Source: Flagellimonas abyssi (GTDB lineage: Bacteria > Bacteroidota > Bacteroidia > Flavobacteriales > Flavobacteriaceae). From it: DNA of 64,000 nt. A model generated the notes under the pieces. That model saw nothing but the letters and a program-made list of their open reading frames with translations. It was not told the origin of the DNA and made no database searches. The stretch is taken from the NCBI RefSeq assembly GCF_019457905.1, contig NZ_JAHZSV010000005.1:243339-307338 (forward strand), in the 5' to 3' direction. The translations under genes were made by a program, and so were the position numbers. This document shows positions 8,722 to 20,778 of this stretch, piece after piece (position 1 is the first letter of the stretch; each line of letters begins with the position of its first letter).

Positions 8722-8729
8722 TACTTTTG
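8722..8729 (+). promoter_or_regulatory. candidate -7 element upstream of the ABC-F gene
   Basis: TACTTTTG matches the TAnnTTTG -7 box of Bacteroidota promoters and lies 22 nt before the start codon at 8752. No well-spaced TTG is present at the -33 position, so the assignment is tentative. Confidence 0.35.
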
Positions 8730-8742
8730 CAAAAAATCTTAA

Positions 8743-11096
<2,354 letters not shown>

Positions 11097-11300
11097 GCGA
11101 ATTTTTCAGTAATCTACTCAAATTTAAGGAATTGAATTTTCGATTAGATGTGTTTGTCAAAAACATTGGCGTTAAGTTTCTGTTAAATGGAATTATGGAT
11201 AAAAATTAATTGAACCAAGTAAGCAAAAAAAGGTGTATCTTATCGACGTTTTTGGTAGTTAATCGTAAAACTAAGAGAAGCCTATAATTTGACCAACCAC

Positions 11301-11828
11301 ATGGACACCCCCGCAACCAAATTCTTGCTATGCCTTTGTCTGGCATTTTCATTTTACACCACTGCCCAAAACACATCCAATGCACTTTCGTACACGGGCA
11401 AGATGGATAATCATAAAATTTTGTTGGCAGCAGTAAATGCAACTGAACTGGGCTCTTTGCTTCAAAAATCAGGGCCATTTACCATTTTTGCGCCATCAGA
11501 TGCTGCGTTCGAAAAGTTCTCCAGCAATAAAATAGCCGAGCTGATCAAAGCGGAGGATAAGAGGGCCCTAAAGTCGTTGTTGTCCTACCATATTGTTGCA
11601 GGCCAACTTACTGCTTCCCGTATGTTGCGTGCAATAGGCAGGGGCAATGGTATGGCCAGTTTTACAACGGTGCAGGGCAAAAAGCTTATTGCGCACTTGG
11701 ATGGCTATGATATTGTGCTTACCGACCCCATGGGAAATACGGCCAGGATTACAGCTGCAGACCTAAATCTAGAAAATGAAGGCGTTGTCCATGAAATAGA
11801 TAGCGTTATCCTTCCAGCTCAGATGTAA
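11301..11828 (+). CDS. fasciclin (FAS1) domain exported protein
   Basis: A 175-residue secreted protein with a signal peptide (LLCLCLAFSFYTTAQ) and a single FAS1 domain. The two conserved FAS1 boxes are present: GPFTIFAPSDAAFEKF (H1) and ADLNLENEGVVHEIDSVILP (H2), with SYHIVAGQL between them. FAS1 domains mediate weak adhesion to surfaces or polysaccharide. The ATG at 11301 is chosen over a TTG four codons earlier. The domain is preceded by the usual ~15-residue helical lead. The gene converges tightly (3-nt gap) on pheT. Confidence 0.88.
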   Translation: MDTPATKFLLCLCLAFSFYTTAQNTSNALSYTGKMDNHKILLAAVNATELGSLLQKSGPFTIFAPSDAAFEKFSSNKIAELIKAEDKRALKSLLSYHIVAGQLTASRMLRAIGRGNGMASFTTVQGKKLIAHLDGYDIVLTDPMGNTARITAADLNLENEGVVHEIDSVILPAQM

Positions 11829-11831
11829 TTT

Positions 11832-14243
11832 TTAACGAAGTTCTGCTCCCAATTCCTTTTGATACTGGGCCAAAAGTTTGCCCATGATCTTGTCGATTTG
11901 TTTGTCTGTCAAGGTTTTCTTTTCATCCATCAACGTGAAGCTTACAGCGTAGGATTTTTTGCCTTCGGGCAAGTTTTTTCCAGTGTACACATCGAACAGG
12001 TTTACTTTTTTAAGCAATTTTTTCTCTGTATTCCAAGCAATATCGTATACTTTTTGGAAAGAGATCGATTCGTCCAACAGTAGTGCAAAATCTCGCGTTA
12101 CCTCTGGGAACTTTGGAATTTCTTTGAAAGAAACATTTTGTGTGCTTACGGATTCCAGAATGGCATCCCAATCCAAATCGGCGTAAAATACTTCCTGTTT
12201 AATGTCGAATTTTTTAATGTCTACCTTGCCTACTAAACCGAGCGATACCAGGACTTTGTCGTTCTTCACATAAGAAATACCTTCGGCGTAACCTGATTCG
12301 GCCAATGGCTTTGTATCGATGTCTCTTAACCCTAAACGCTCTAAAACATTGTCAACAATACCTTTTAGATAGAAAAACTCTGATTTTTTAGAGGCCACCG
12401 ACCAACTGTTTTGGTTACGGTCGCCTGAGATGAAAATGGCCAAATGTTGTTTTTCTATATGCTCTCCGTTTATTTTGTGATACGTTTTTCCGAACTCGAA
12501 CAACTTAAGGTCCGTTTTTTGGCGATTGTGGTTATAGCTTACCGTTTGGAGTCCTGAATGAAGCATGGAGGTTCTTAGCACGGATAAGTCGGAGCTCAAC
12601 GGATTCAACATCTGAACAGCGCTATCATCTGTAGAAGTAATATCCGATGAGACCAGACTGTTGGTCATTATCTCATAAAAACCTTTTGCTGCAAGCATAT
12701 TTCCAACCAAATCTTGTATTCTGTAGTTTTCGAATCGTGATGTTTTGGCAATGGATGCGTTCAGTTTCTCCTTAAAGTCAATGTTGTTATAGCCGTAAAC
12801 CCTTAGGATTTCCTCGATAACATCAACCTCTCTTGTTACATCCACCCTATACGCAGGAATGGTTAAGCCAAGCCCCGATTCGGTTACATTGTTGATGCGG
12901 ATTTCTAACGAAGAAAGAATCGATTTGATGGTATCCTGTGGAATCTCCTGGCCAATCAATGAATGAATTTTATTGAAGGTCAAGAATACTTGTCTATCCT
13001 GTGGTTTTTTTGGAAATAAGTCAACAATCTCCGAAGTGATATATCCGCCAGCAATTTCCCTTATTAACAATGCGGCCCTTTTCAAGGCGTATTTGGTCAA
13101 ATTGATATCGATGCCCCTTTCAAATCGAAACGAAGCATCAGTATTAAGACCATGTCTTTTGGCTGTCTTTCTAATTGAAACAGAGTCAAAGTAGGCACTC
13201 TCCAAAAATATGGAAGTGGTGTGTTCCGTAACCCCGGAGTGAAGCCCTCCAAAAACACCAGCAATGCACATTGGGGTTCCCGCATCACAAATCATAAGGT
13301 CGTCTTCGTGCAATTCGCGTTCAACACCATCCAAAGTGGTGAACTTGGTGCCACTTGGCAAAGTTTTTACCTCTACTTTGTTACCTTTTATTTTAAATGC
13401 ATCAAAGGCATGCAATGGCTGGCCCAGTTCGTGAAGCACATAGTTGGTGACGTCCACAACATTGTTTATTGGGGCCAATCCAATGGATTTTAGCCTATTT
13501 TTTAGCCAATCCGGAGAATCCTGTACAACTAGATTACTTATGGTTACACCGCAATATCTTGGAGCAAGGTTGCTTTCTAAAACCTCTACGTCGACCTTTA
13601 AAGAGCGGTTGTCGATAGAAAAGTTGCTTACGGAGGGGGTAACCAGTTCTTTTTGGATTTCTTTTTGCTCCAAACCAGCCTTAAGGTCACGCGCCACTCC
13701 AAAATGACTCATGGCATCGGCCCGGTTAGGAGTAAGGCCTATTTCAAAAACCTCGTCATTTTCAATGTCAAAAACTTTGGAACAAGGCGTGCCGGGAATC
13801 AATTCCTCATTGAGAACCATAATCCCATCGTGGCTTTCACCAACACCTATTTCATCTTCGGCACAGATCATGCCCTCGCTTACCTCACCACGAATTTTCC
13901 CTTTCTTGATGACCCAAGCTTCACCTTCTGGAGTGTAGAGCGTGGTTCCAACAGTTGCAACAGGTACTTTTTGTCCGGCGGCTACGTTGGGGGCGCCACA
14001 AACAATCTGCAACGGTGCCTCTTGACCTATATCTACTGTAGTTAGTTTTAGCTTATCTGCATTTGGGTGTTTTTCACAAGTAAGCACTTGTCCTACTACA
14101 ATACCTTTTAATCCACCCTTAACTGATTCAAATTGAGATATGCCCTCAACCTCAAGCCCGAGGTCAGTTAATAGTTCACCTGTTTTTTGAGCGTCCCAAT
14201 CAATTTGTAAAAATTGTTTTAACCAGTTATAAGAAATCTTCAT
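11832..14243 (-). CDS. pheT: phenylalanine--tRNA ligase, beta subunit
   Basis: An 803-residue protein of full bacterial PheT length. It has the N-terminal B1 region (MKISYNWLKQFLQ), the EMAP-like tRNA-binding OB domain (~40-150, GLKGIVVGQVLTCEKHPNADKL), B3/B4 editing domain (~220-390), B5 domain (~400-475), the catalytic-like core, and the C-terminal anticodon-binding FDX-ACB domain (~710-803, FPEVTRDFALLL). It forms an alpha2-beta2 enzyme with PheS, which is not in this window, so pheS and pheT are unlinked here. The promoter should lie in the ~130 nt before the divergent thioredoxin-like gene. Confidence 0.97.
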   Translation of the reverse strand: MKISYNWLKQFLQIDWDAQKTGELLTDLGLEVEGISQFESVKGGLKGIVVGQVLTCEKHPNADKLKLTTVDIGQEAPLQIVCGAPNVAAGQKVPVATVGTTLYTPEGEAWVIKKGKIRGEVSEGMICAEDEIGVGESHDGIMVLNEELIPGTPCSKVFDIENDEVFEIGLTPNRADAMSHFGVARDLKAGLEQKEIQKELVTPSVSNFSIDNRSLKVDVEVLESNLAPRYCGVTISNLVVQDSPDWLKNRLKSIGLAPINNVVDVTNYVLHELGQPLHAFDAFKIKGNKVEVKTLPSGTKFTTLDGVERELHEDDLMICDAGTPMCIAGVFGGLHSGVTEHTTSIFLESAYFDSVSIRKTAKRHGLNTDASFRFERGIDINLTKYALKRAALLIREIAGGYITSEIVDLFPKKPQDRQVFLTFNKIHSLIGQEIPQDTIKSILSSLEIRINNVTESGLGLTIPAYRVDVTREVDVIEEILRVYGYNNIDFKEKLNASIAKTSRFENYRIQDLVGNMLAAKGFYEIMTNSLVSSDITSTDDSAVQMLNPLSSDLSVLRTSMLHSGLQTVSYNHNRQKTDLKLFEFGKTYHKINGEHIEKQHLAIFISGDRNQNSWSVASKKSEFFYLKGIVDNVLERLGLRDIDTKPLAESGYAEGISYVKNDKVLVSLGLVGKVDIKKFDIKQEVFYADLDWDAILESVSTQNVSFKEIPKFPEVTRDFALLLDESISFQKVYDIAWNTEKKLLKKVNLFDVYTGKNLPEGKKSYAVSFTLMDEKKTLTDKQIDKIMGKLLAQYQKELGAELR

Positions 14244-14372
14244 AGCCCGTTTTTAGAGGGCACAAATATATAACAATAGGGGAACAGATTCAACGATAAT
14301 AATAACCATAAACCTATAGAAATGCTCTGTTTTAAAATGTATTCCCTACATTTAGGTAAAATCTTTCATTTT

Positions 14373-15629
14373 ATGAGAAGAATCAGGTTGGCAATGCTGG
14401 GGCTTTTGATTCTTATGGCCTCTTGCAAAAAAGAAGGGAAAGGAGATCTTATAATTGGTCACTGGCTGGGAACTATGGAAGTTTCTGAGTCGCAAATGCT
14501 ACCATTTGAGTTTACCATTTCCCAAAACGATGAAGGTGGATATGTAATGAAAGTATACAACGCCGAAGAGGTAGTGGAGATCGATGAGTTTACCTTTGAT
14601 GGTGACTCCATCGATATTCGTATGCCCATTTTTGAAGGTCATATAGTTGGAAGATACACTGCTACCGAAATCACAGGGAAATTTGTTGAGGAAAGTAAGG
14701 AACGCAGTGTTCCCTTTAAGGCTGTACATGGTCCACAAGACCGTTTTGATGCGGAGAAACCAGCTGATGTGAACATTTCAGGTATCTGGGAGACCTATTT
14801 TAAAGTGAACACGGAGGATGAATATCCTGCCAAGGGTATTTTTATGCAGAACGGCAATGAGGTAAAGGGAACTTTTAGGACCAACACAGGAGATTATCGC
14901 TATTTGGAAGGAGTGGTGACAGGGGATAGTATGAAACTGTCCGCTTTTGATGGTTCCCACGTATTTCTTTTTTTGGCCCAAGTAACCGATAGTACTTTGG
15001 ACGGAAAGTTCTATTCCGGACAACATTCCGTACAGGAATTTCTTGGAGCTAGAAATGAAGCTTTTGAACTTCCCGATTCGAACGAACTCACCTATTTACG
15101 TGAAGGTTATGATAAATTTGATTTCACTTTCCCGAACAGTGAAGGGCAAATGATAGGACTGGATGACCCAATGTTCCAAGGAAAGCCGGTACTGGTTCAG
15201 ATTATGGGAACATGGTGTACCAATTGTTTGGACGAAACCCGATTCTATGTGGATTTTATCAAGAACAACCCCGATTTGGATGTGCAATTTGTGGGGCTAG
15301 CATTCGAGTATTCCAAAACCGAGGAAAAGGCCATCGAGGGCATAAATCGATTGAAAGCGCGAGAAGAGGTGCCGTATCCTATTCTATTGGCGCAATATGG
15401 GACCTCGAATAAACAAAAGGCCAACGAGAAGTTGCCGATGTTGAACCATATTCTGTCATATCCTACTACCATTTATATTGATAAATTCGGAAAAGTCAAG
15501 AAGATTCACACAGGTTTTAATGGACCGGCGACTGGTGAAAAGTTTATCGAATTTAAAGAAGAGTTCAATAAAACCATTCAAGAGCTGACAACGTCACAGG
15601 AAACCGGAGAAAATAGCGAAGCTATATAA
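14373..15629 (+). CDS. TlpA-family thioredoxin-like lipoprotein
   Basis: A 418-residue lipoprotein taken from the ATG at 14373 (MRRIRLAMLGLLILMASCKK, lipobox Cys18). An upstream ATG would add 17 residues before the signal. Residues ~25-260 form two beta-rich repeats; the final ~150 residues are a TlpA/ResA-like thioredoxin domain with an intact redox pair (MGTWCTNCLDE, Cys282/Cys285) and the cis-proline region (SYPTTIYIDKFGKV). It probably acts as a periplasmic thiol-disulfide reductase; its partner is unknown. The 3' end overlaps leuB on the opposite strand by 8 nt. Confidence 0.87.
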   Translation: MRRIRLAMLGLLILMASCKKEGKGDLIIGHWLGTMEVSESQMLPFEFTISQNDEGGYVMKVYNAEEVVEIDEFTFDGDSIDIRMPIFEGHIVGRYTATEITGKFVEESKERSVPFKAVHGPQDRFDAEKPADVNISGIWETYFKVNTEDEYPAKGIFMQNGNEVKGTFRTNTGDYRYLEGVVTGDSMKLSAFDGSHVFLFLAQVTDSTLDGKFYSGQHSVQEFLGARNEAFELPDSNELTYLREGYDKFDFTFPNSEGQMIGLDDPMFQGKPVLVQIMGTWCTNCLDETRFYVDFIKNNPDLDVQFVGLAFEYSKTEEKAIEGINRLKAREEVPYPILLAQYGTSNKQKANEKLPMLNHILSYPTTIYIDKFGKVKKIHTGFNGPATGEKFIEFKEEFNKTIQELTTSQETGENSEAI

Positions 15630-16740
15630 TGGTCGATTTCCCCAAGTCGATGTTTTCATCGTTCATAAGGGTATCATCTTCAATATCTACAATGTTATGT
15701 GCGATAAAATCACCAACTTGATTGGTTCCGTATTGACTGTTTTCCTTTAAATCCGGAGTTACAATTCCTTTTTTAAGTGATTTGTCCACCGCTTTTTTGA
15801 TGGCCCATGCTTCTTCAATAAGTCCAAAGTGTTCCAAAAGCATTGCAGCGGATAATATGGAGGCGATCGGGTTGGCAATATCATTCCCCTTTGCTTGTGG
15901 GTATGAGCCGTGTATAGGCTCGAACAAAGCATTTTCTTCGCCTATAGATGCCGAGGCCAACAAACCTATGGAACCACCGATAACGCTACCCTCATCAGAA
16001 ATAATGTCTCCGAACATGTTCTCTGTCAAAATAACATCAAATTGTCTGGGGTTGAGTATAATCTGCATTGCGGCATTGTCCACAAATAAAAAATTCAATG
16101 CCACTTCGGGGTAGCTTTCACCAATTCTTGTCACAACCTTACGCCATAATCTGGAAGATTCCAAAACATTCGCTTTGTCCACCAAAGTAAGTTTCTTTTT
16201 TCTTCCTTTAGCCGCTTTAAAGGCCAAATGTGCTATACGGCTTATTTCAGCTTCGCTATATTCACAAAGGTCGGAAGCTTTTGTGCCTTCCTCGTTCAAT
16301 TTTTTCTCCCCAAAATATATTCCTCCTGTAAGCTCACGGTAGATTACAAAATCGGTACCGTTGATCACTTTCTTTTTTAGGGGTGATTTGTCCAACAAAG
16401 TTGGGTGTGACAAGACAGGTCTGATATTGGCGAAAAGGCCTAGTTCTTTTCGTAATTGGAGCAAGCCCTGTTCGGGGCGCACTTTGGCATCTGGGTCGTT
16501 GTCATATTTTGGGTCGCCAATGGCGCCAAAAAGCACGGCATCCGACTCTTTGCAAAGCTTTAGGGTGGTATCGGGTAGGGGAGTTCCTTTTTTGTCGATA
16601 GCGATGGCACCAACAAGAGCTTCTTTAAATATAAATCGTTGATTAAAGGTTTCTTCAACAGCTTCCAGACATTTTACAGCCTGGGCCAGCACTTCGGGGC
16701 CCACACCATCTCCAGGGAGCAATGCAATTTTCAATGTCAT
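15622..16740 (-). CDS. leuB: 3-isopropylmalate dehydrogenase
   Basis: A 372-residue enzyme of leucine synthesis that oxidatively decarboxylates 3-isopropylmalate to 2-oxoisocaproate with NAD+. Visible motifs: LLPGDGVGPEV at the N-terminus, substrate-binding Arg region (RPEQGLLQLRKELGLFANIRP), YRELTGGIYFG, catalytic Lys-Asp region (LVDKANVLESSRLWR, NAAMQII), and the metal-binding TENMFGDIISDEGSVIGGSIG. NAD-type specificity loop (EPIHGSYPQAKGNDIANPI). It lies 12 nt after leuA in the same direction, so leuA-leuB are one operon. Confidence 0.96.
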   Translation of the reverse strand: MTLKIALLPGDGVGPEVLAQAVKCLEAVEETFNQRFIFKEALVGAIAIDKKGTPLPDTTLKLCKESDAVLFGAIGDPKYDNDPDAKVRPEQGLLQLRKELGLFANIRPVLSHPTLLDKSPLKKKVINGTDFVIYRELTGGIYFGEKKLNEEGTKASDLCEYSEAEISRIAHLAFKAAKGRKKKLTLVDKANVLESSRLWRKVVTRIGESYPEVALNFLFVDNAAMQIILNPRQFDVILTENMFGDIISDEGSVIGGSIGLLASASIGEENALFEPIHGSYPQAKGNDIANPIASILSAAMLLEHFGLIEEAWAIKKAVDKSLKKGIVTPDLKENSQYGTNQVGDFIAHNIVDIEDDTLMNDENIDLGKSTII

Positions 16741-16752
16741 ATGATACTTGTG

Positions 16753-17925
16753 TTACGCCAAACTTTTCATTCCGACATTGCTGGTCTCAACAATCTCGTG
16801 GATATCTTCATCCAAAATCTCCTTCTTCACGTCCGCGTATTTCAAGAAGTTTTCATACACAGTGTCCAATTGAAGCTTTGTGAGTTCGTAACCTACCTTT
16901 TTAGCTCTGTAGGCCAAGGCGGCACGCCCACTTCTAGCAGTTAAAACAATGGAGGATTCGCTCACACCGACATCCTTAGGGTCGATGATTTCGTAAGTTT
17001 CCCTACGTTTGATCACACCGTCTTGGTGGATTCCAGAACTATGCGCAAATGCATTGGACCCCACAATGGCTTTATTGGGCTGTACTGGCATTCCCATTTT
17101 TTGGGAAACCATGGTGCTGGTGTCCCATAATAATTGACTGTTGATATTGGTATCCAAGTTTAAATGCGGATGCTGTCTCATAATCATTACAACCTCTTCT
17201 AAAGAAGTATTGCCGGCTCTCTCACCGATACCGTTGATGGTACATTCAATTTGTCTGGCACCGTTGATTACACCTGCAATGGAGTTGGCCGTGGCCAAAC
17301 CAAGATCGTTGTGACAGTGGCAAGAAAGAATGGCCTTATCAATACCGGTCACATTTTCTTTTAAGTATTTCATTTTAGCGCCATATTCCTCTGGAAGGCA
17401 ATATCCTGTTGTATCAGGAATGTTAAGTACGGTTGCACCAGCTTTTATGACAGCTTCACAAATTCGAGCTAAAAATTCGTTGTCGGTTCGTCCAGCGTCT
17501 TCAGCATAGAATTCCACATCTTCCACAAAAGTCTTGGCATAGGCTACCGCATCAACAGCACGCTCAATAATCTTATCTTGAGTAGAGTTGAATTTGTATT
17601 TGATGTGGGATTCGGAAGTCCCGATTCCGGTATGTATTCTAGGTCTTTTTGCAATTTTGATGGCTTCAGCGGCCACTTCGATATCTTTTTTAACGGCGCG
17701 GGTCAATCCACATACTGTAGCATTTTTGACCAACTTTGCAATTTCGTTCACCGATTTGAAATCACCAGGGCTGGATATGGGGAAACCTGCCTCGATCACA
17801 TCAACTCCGAGTTCATCCAATCGTTCGGCAATGATCAATTTTTGTTCGGTATCCAGTTTACATCCTGGAACTTGTTCTCCATCTCTTAGTGTTGTGTCAA
17901 AAATTTCTACCTTATCTTTACCCAT
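16753..17925 (-). CDS. leuA: 2-isopropylmalate synthase, short form
   Basis: A 390-residue enzyme that condenses acetyl-CoA with 2-oxoisovalerate, the first committed step to leucine. The HMGL-like barrel shows [24 protein letters not shown], metal ligands in [15 protein letters not shown], the glycine-rich [15 protein letters not shown], and HSSGIHQDG of the linker subdomain. Classical LeuA is ~510 residues with a C-terminal leucine-binding regulatory domain; here the protein ends after the linker helices, so that allosteric domain is absent. Homologous alpha-keto acid synthases exist, but the leuB neighbour supports this assignment. leuC and leuD are not in the window. Confidence 0.92.
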   Translation of the reverse strand: MGKDKVEIFDTTLRDGEQVPGCKLDTEQKLIIAERLDELGVDVIEAGFPISSPGDFKSVNEIAKLVKNATVCGLTRAVKKDIEVAAEAIKIAKRPRIHTGIGTSESHIKYKFNSTQDKIIERAVDAVAYAKTFVEDVEFYAEDAGRTDNEFLARICEAVIKAGATVLNIPDTTGYCLPEEYGAKMKYLKENVTGIDKAILSCHCHNDLGLATANSIAGVINGARQIECTINGIGERAGNTSLEEVVMIMRQHPHLNLDTNINSQLLWDTSTMVSQKMGMPVQPNKAIVGSNAFAHSSGIHQDGVIKRRETYEIIDPKDVGVSESSIVLTARSGRAALAYRAKKVGYELTKLQLDTVYENFLKYADVKKEILDEDIHEIVETSNVGMKSLA

Positions 17926-18072
17926 GATATCAACCTGATTTTTTCTATGACTAACGAAATTAGTAAAGCAAGGTTGAAGATGAAAGGCAGCCCGGATTGT
18001 GTTACAACGTTAAACTGCTTTTTGTTGTGTTCAATTAGCTGAAAAACAACACTTTAAATATTATTTTTTACG

Positions 18073-19617
18073 ATGACAAATGCCCATCAGGATGCTTTGT
18101 TTGTGCTGGTAAAATCACTCTCTAAATCTGAAAAACGCCAATTCAAACTATATGTTGGCCGATTGGGGGTGAATACGGATGCCAAGTTTTTGGCACTTTT
18201 TAACCTCTTGGATAAGATGCGAAAGTACGATGAAAAGCAAATTTTGGACAGCGGCATTGTCAAAAAATCACAGCTCTCCAACCTTAAAGCGCATTTGTAC
18301 AAGCAAATATTGGTGAGCCTACGTTTGAACCCCGTGAACCAAAATGTTCGCATCCAGATTCGGGAACAACTGGATTTTGCCACTATTCTGTATCAAAAGG
18401 GGCTGTACAAACAAAGCTTGAAGATTTTGGAGAAGGCCAAAAGTTTTGCCATTGAAAATGAGGAGAAGAATGTGGCCTACGAAATCGTGGAGTTGGAAAA
18501 AGTAATCGAAACCCAATATATTACCCGAAGTATTCCGGACCGGGCCGATGAACTTGCCGTTGAAGCCAAGGAACTATCCGCACAAAATGTGATGACGAGC
18601 AAGCTTTCCAACCTTTCACTGCAATTGTATGGGATGATGCTGAAAGTAGGATATGTGCGCAGCGATGAGGACCTTCAAAAAGTAAAGAGTTACTTTGACG
18701 AGCATTTGCCCAAATATGATATTGAAAAGTTGGGTTTCCGAGAAAAATTATGGCTGTACAAAGCACATCTATGGTATAGTCTTTTGATTCAGGACTTTTT
18801 GTCAGCCTACAAATACGCAAGCAAGTGGGTGGACCTTTTCTACGAAAACGAACATATGATCCCGCTGAACCCCGTGTTCTTTTTAAAAGGGAACCATTAT
18901 TTATTGGAGTCCTTGTTCTTTGTGAAATATGCATCACAGTTTAGACAAACTTTGGAACGCTTGGAAGAGCAAGTTCAAGACCTTGGTTTTCCTAAAAACG
19001 ACAATATAAGTTCACTTGCCTTTTTGTACATCAACACCAACAAATTGAACCTTCATTTTTTGGAAGGTACTTTTGATAAGGGTATTTACTTGGTGAACAT
19101 TATCGAGTACGGTATCAAAAAACACAGACAACAGATTGATGAGCACCACATTATGTTGCTTTACTACAAAATTGCCTGCCTGTACTTTGGAAATGGAGAT
19201 AACAAGAACTGTATTGCTTATCTCAAAAAAATCATCTCCAACAAAAAATTAAAGATGCGGGAAGATTTGATGTGCTTTGCAAGGGTATTGAGCCTAGTAG
19301 CACATTATGAGGCGGGAATGGACTACCATTTGGAAGTTCAGCTTAAAAGTACATATAAGTTCTTGCTGAAAATGAACGATTTGCACGAGGTGCAAAAGGA
19401 AATGATCAAATTCTTGCGAAACCTTGGGGATATCTACCCGACCGATTTAAAAGGAGAGTTCCAAAAGTTGTACAATGAGTTGAAGAAATATGAAAACCAC
19501 CCATACGAAAAAAGGGCGTTCCTGTATTTGGATATTCTTTCGTGGTTAGAAAGCCATTTACAGAACAAGCCTGTTTCCGAAATCATCAGGGAAAAGGCAT
19601 TGGCAATTACTCGCTAA
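18073..19617 (+). CDS. conserved helical-repeat protein of unknown function
   Basis: A 514-residue soluble protein, all alpha-helical by composition and resembling tetratricopeptide-type repeats (for example KGLYKQSLKILEKAKSFAI and the segment around IACLYFGNGDNKNCIAYLKK). It has no signal peptide or membrane helix. Its N-terminus (LFVLVKSLSKSEKRQFKLY) looks like a compact helical lead domain. Large TPR-like proteins of this form are common in Flavobacteriaceae, but no role is known to me. Its 3' end overlaps the convergent pseudouridine synthase gene by 11 nt. It starts 147 nt from divergent leuA. Confidence 0.75.
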   Translation: MTNAHQDALFVLVKSLSKSEKRQFKLYVGRLGVNTDAKFLALFNLLDKMRKYDEKQILDSGIVKKSQLSNLKAHLYKQILVSLRLNPVNQNVRIQIREQLDFATILYQKGLYKQSLKILEKAKSFAIENEEKNVAYEIVELEKVIETQYITRSIPDRADELAVEAKELSAQNVMTSKLSNLSLQLYGMMLKVGYVRSDEDLQKVKSYFDEHLPKYDIEKLGFREKLWLYKAHLWYSLLIQDFLSAYKYASKWVDLFYENEHMIPLNPVFFLKGNHYLLESLFFVKYASQFRQTLERLEEQVQDLGFPKNDNISSLAFLYINTNKLNLHFLEGTFDKGIYLVNIIEYGIKKHRQQIDEHHIMLLYYKIACLYFGNGDNKNCIAYLKKIISNKKLKMREDLMCFARVLSLVAHYEAGMDYHLEVQLKSTYKFLLKMNDLHEVQKEMIKFLRNLGDIYPTDLKGEFQKLYNELKKYENHPYEKRAFLYLDILSWLESHLQNKPVSEIIREKALAITR

Positions 19618-20332
19618 CGCAGGCGTTCCAAATAGGGTCTTCTGGTGGAGGCGCCAAAAACGACACGGGCTCTTTTTGAACGGGGTGCAATAGTAACAAG
19701 CTTCTGGAGTGTAGGTGTATGCCTCCATCTTTGTTGCTACGGTCGGCACCATATTTTAAATCTCCTTTTATGGTACAGCCTATAGCTGCCAGCTGCGCCC
19801 TAATTTGATGATGTCTACCAGTTTTCAAATCAATTTCCAACAAAAAATAATTATCAAGTTTTTTTATGATTTTATAATCCAAAACCGCTTTTTTGCTGTC
19901 GGGAACTTCCTTTTCGTGCGCGTACGATTTGTTCTGCTTAGGGTTGCGTACCAGCCAATGTGTCAAAGTTCCACTTTCTTGTGGAGGGGCATTTTTTACC
20001 ACCGCCCAATACACTTTTTTCGTATCGCCCTGAGCAAACATTTTATTTAGGCGTGGCAATGCTTTGGAGGTTTTGGAAAATAGTACAATGCCCGATGTGG
20101 GTCTATCCAATCGATGCACCACGCCCAAATATACATTGCCAGGCTTGTTATATTTCTCTTTGAGGTATTGCTTTACCACTTCGCTTAGAGGGGCATCACC
20201 TGTTTTATCCCCTTGTACAATGTCCCCAACTCGCTTATTGATCACAATCAAGTGGTTGTCTTCAAACAAAACCTGAAGATTGGAGGGAGTAGATCTATTA
20301 GATTCTTCGATTTTTGGATTCTTGGATTTCAC
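19607..20332 (-). CDS. RluA-family RNA pseudouridine synthase
   Basis: A 241-residue pseudouridine synthase. The catalytic motif GVVHRLDRPTSGIVLFSKT contains the active-site Asp; the family motifs LVINKRVGDIVQ, KVYWAVV and LKTGRHHQIRAQLAAIGCTI are also present. No N-terminal S4 domain is visible. The target uridine in rRNA or tRNA cannot be named. The start is a GTG that overlaps the stop of the upstream four-helix-bundle gene (GTGA). The first ~12 residues (Lys/Asn/Ser-rich) are encoded by a low-complexity repeat at 20295-20329, so the ancestral start may lie further inside. Confidence 0.9.
   Translation of the reverse strand: MKSKNPKIEESNRSTPSNLQVLFEDNHLIVINKRVGDIVQGDKTGDAPLSEVVKQYLKEKYNKPGNVYLGVVHRLDRPTSGIVLFSKTSKALPRLNKMFAQGDTKKVYWAVVKNAPPQESGTLTHWLVRNPKQNKSYAHEKEVPDSKKAVLDYKIIKKLDNYFLLEIDLKTGRHHQIRAQLAAIGCTIKGDLKYGADRSNKDGGIHLHSRSLLLLHPVQKEPVSFLAPPPEDPIWNACVSE
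20295..20329 (-). repeat. AATC-type low-complexity repeat, left flank of four-helix-bundle gene
   Basis: On the minus strand this stretch is a run of near-copies of AATCCAAG/AATCGAAG. It begins where the four-helix-bundle gene stops and encodes the N-terminus of the pseudouridine synthase. A similar run in opposite orientation lies on the other side of the bundle gene (20741-20775). Confidence 0.55.
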
Positions 20333-20679
20333 TTTATGGTGGACTTAAATTTTGAGGTCATTTTAATTATTGAATCTAATTTATCCAAGAGATAGTTCAA
20401 TTCATTCTTGTGAATAAATTTTAAGTCGTTGGAAATTAATAGTTGGGTCTCAACCTCATACATGGAACCTATGGCAATTTCCAAAAACCTTGAAAAATCT
20501 TTTTTGGATTTCCTTGAGCAACCCTCTGCAATGTTGGATGGAATTGATACGGAAGCCCTTCTCAATTGATTTGAAATACCAAACTTCTCCGTCTCTGGGA
20601 ATGATGCTGTAATGTTATAAACATCTGGACAAAACCTTCGGCTTAATCTCCATATTTCCAAATCCTTAAATCGATGCAT
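20329..20679 (-). CDS. four-helix bundle protein (23S rRNA intervening-sequence type)
   Basis: A 116-residue protein of the S23/IVP/Avd-like four-helix bundle family: DLEIWRLSRRF at helix 1, FGISNQLRRASVSIPSNIAEG in helix 2, SRFLEIAIGSMYEVETQL in helix 3, and a Leu/Ile-rich helix 4. In spirochaetes and others such proteins are encoded within 23S rRNA intervening sequences; in Bacteroidota they also occur scattered between housekeeping genes, as here between panB and the pseudouridine synthase. Function is unknown; nucleic-acid binding is suspected. Low-complexity repeats flank it on both sides. Confidence 0.88.
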   Translation of the reverse strand: MHRFKDLEIWRLSRRFCPDVYNITASFPETEKFGISNQLRRASVSIPSNIAEGCSRKSKKDFSRFLEIAIGSMYEVETQLLISNDLKFIHKNELNYLLDKLDSIIKMTSKFKSTIK

Positions 20680-20740
20680 TTCAATTGATTTTGGTTAGGA
20701 GGCCGATACTTAAAAATACATATTAAAATCTAAAAACAGA

Positions 20741-20775
20741 ATAATCGAACAATCGAACCATCTAATAATCCAACC
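20741..20775 (+). repeat. AATC-type low-complexity repeat, right flank of four-helix-bundle gene
   Basis: Successive near-repeats ATAATCGAAC, AATCGAACCA and TAATAATCCAAC lie between the bundle gene start and the panB stop (20779). The motif is the same family as at 20295-20329, read on the opposite strand. Confidence 0.55.
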
Positions 20776-20778
20776 GTA

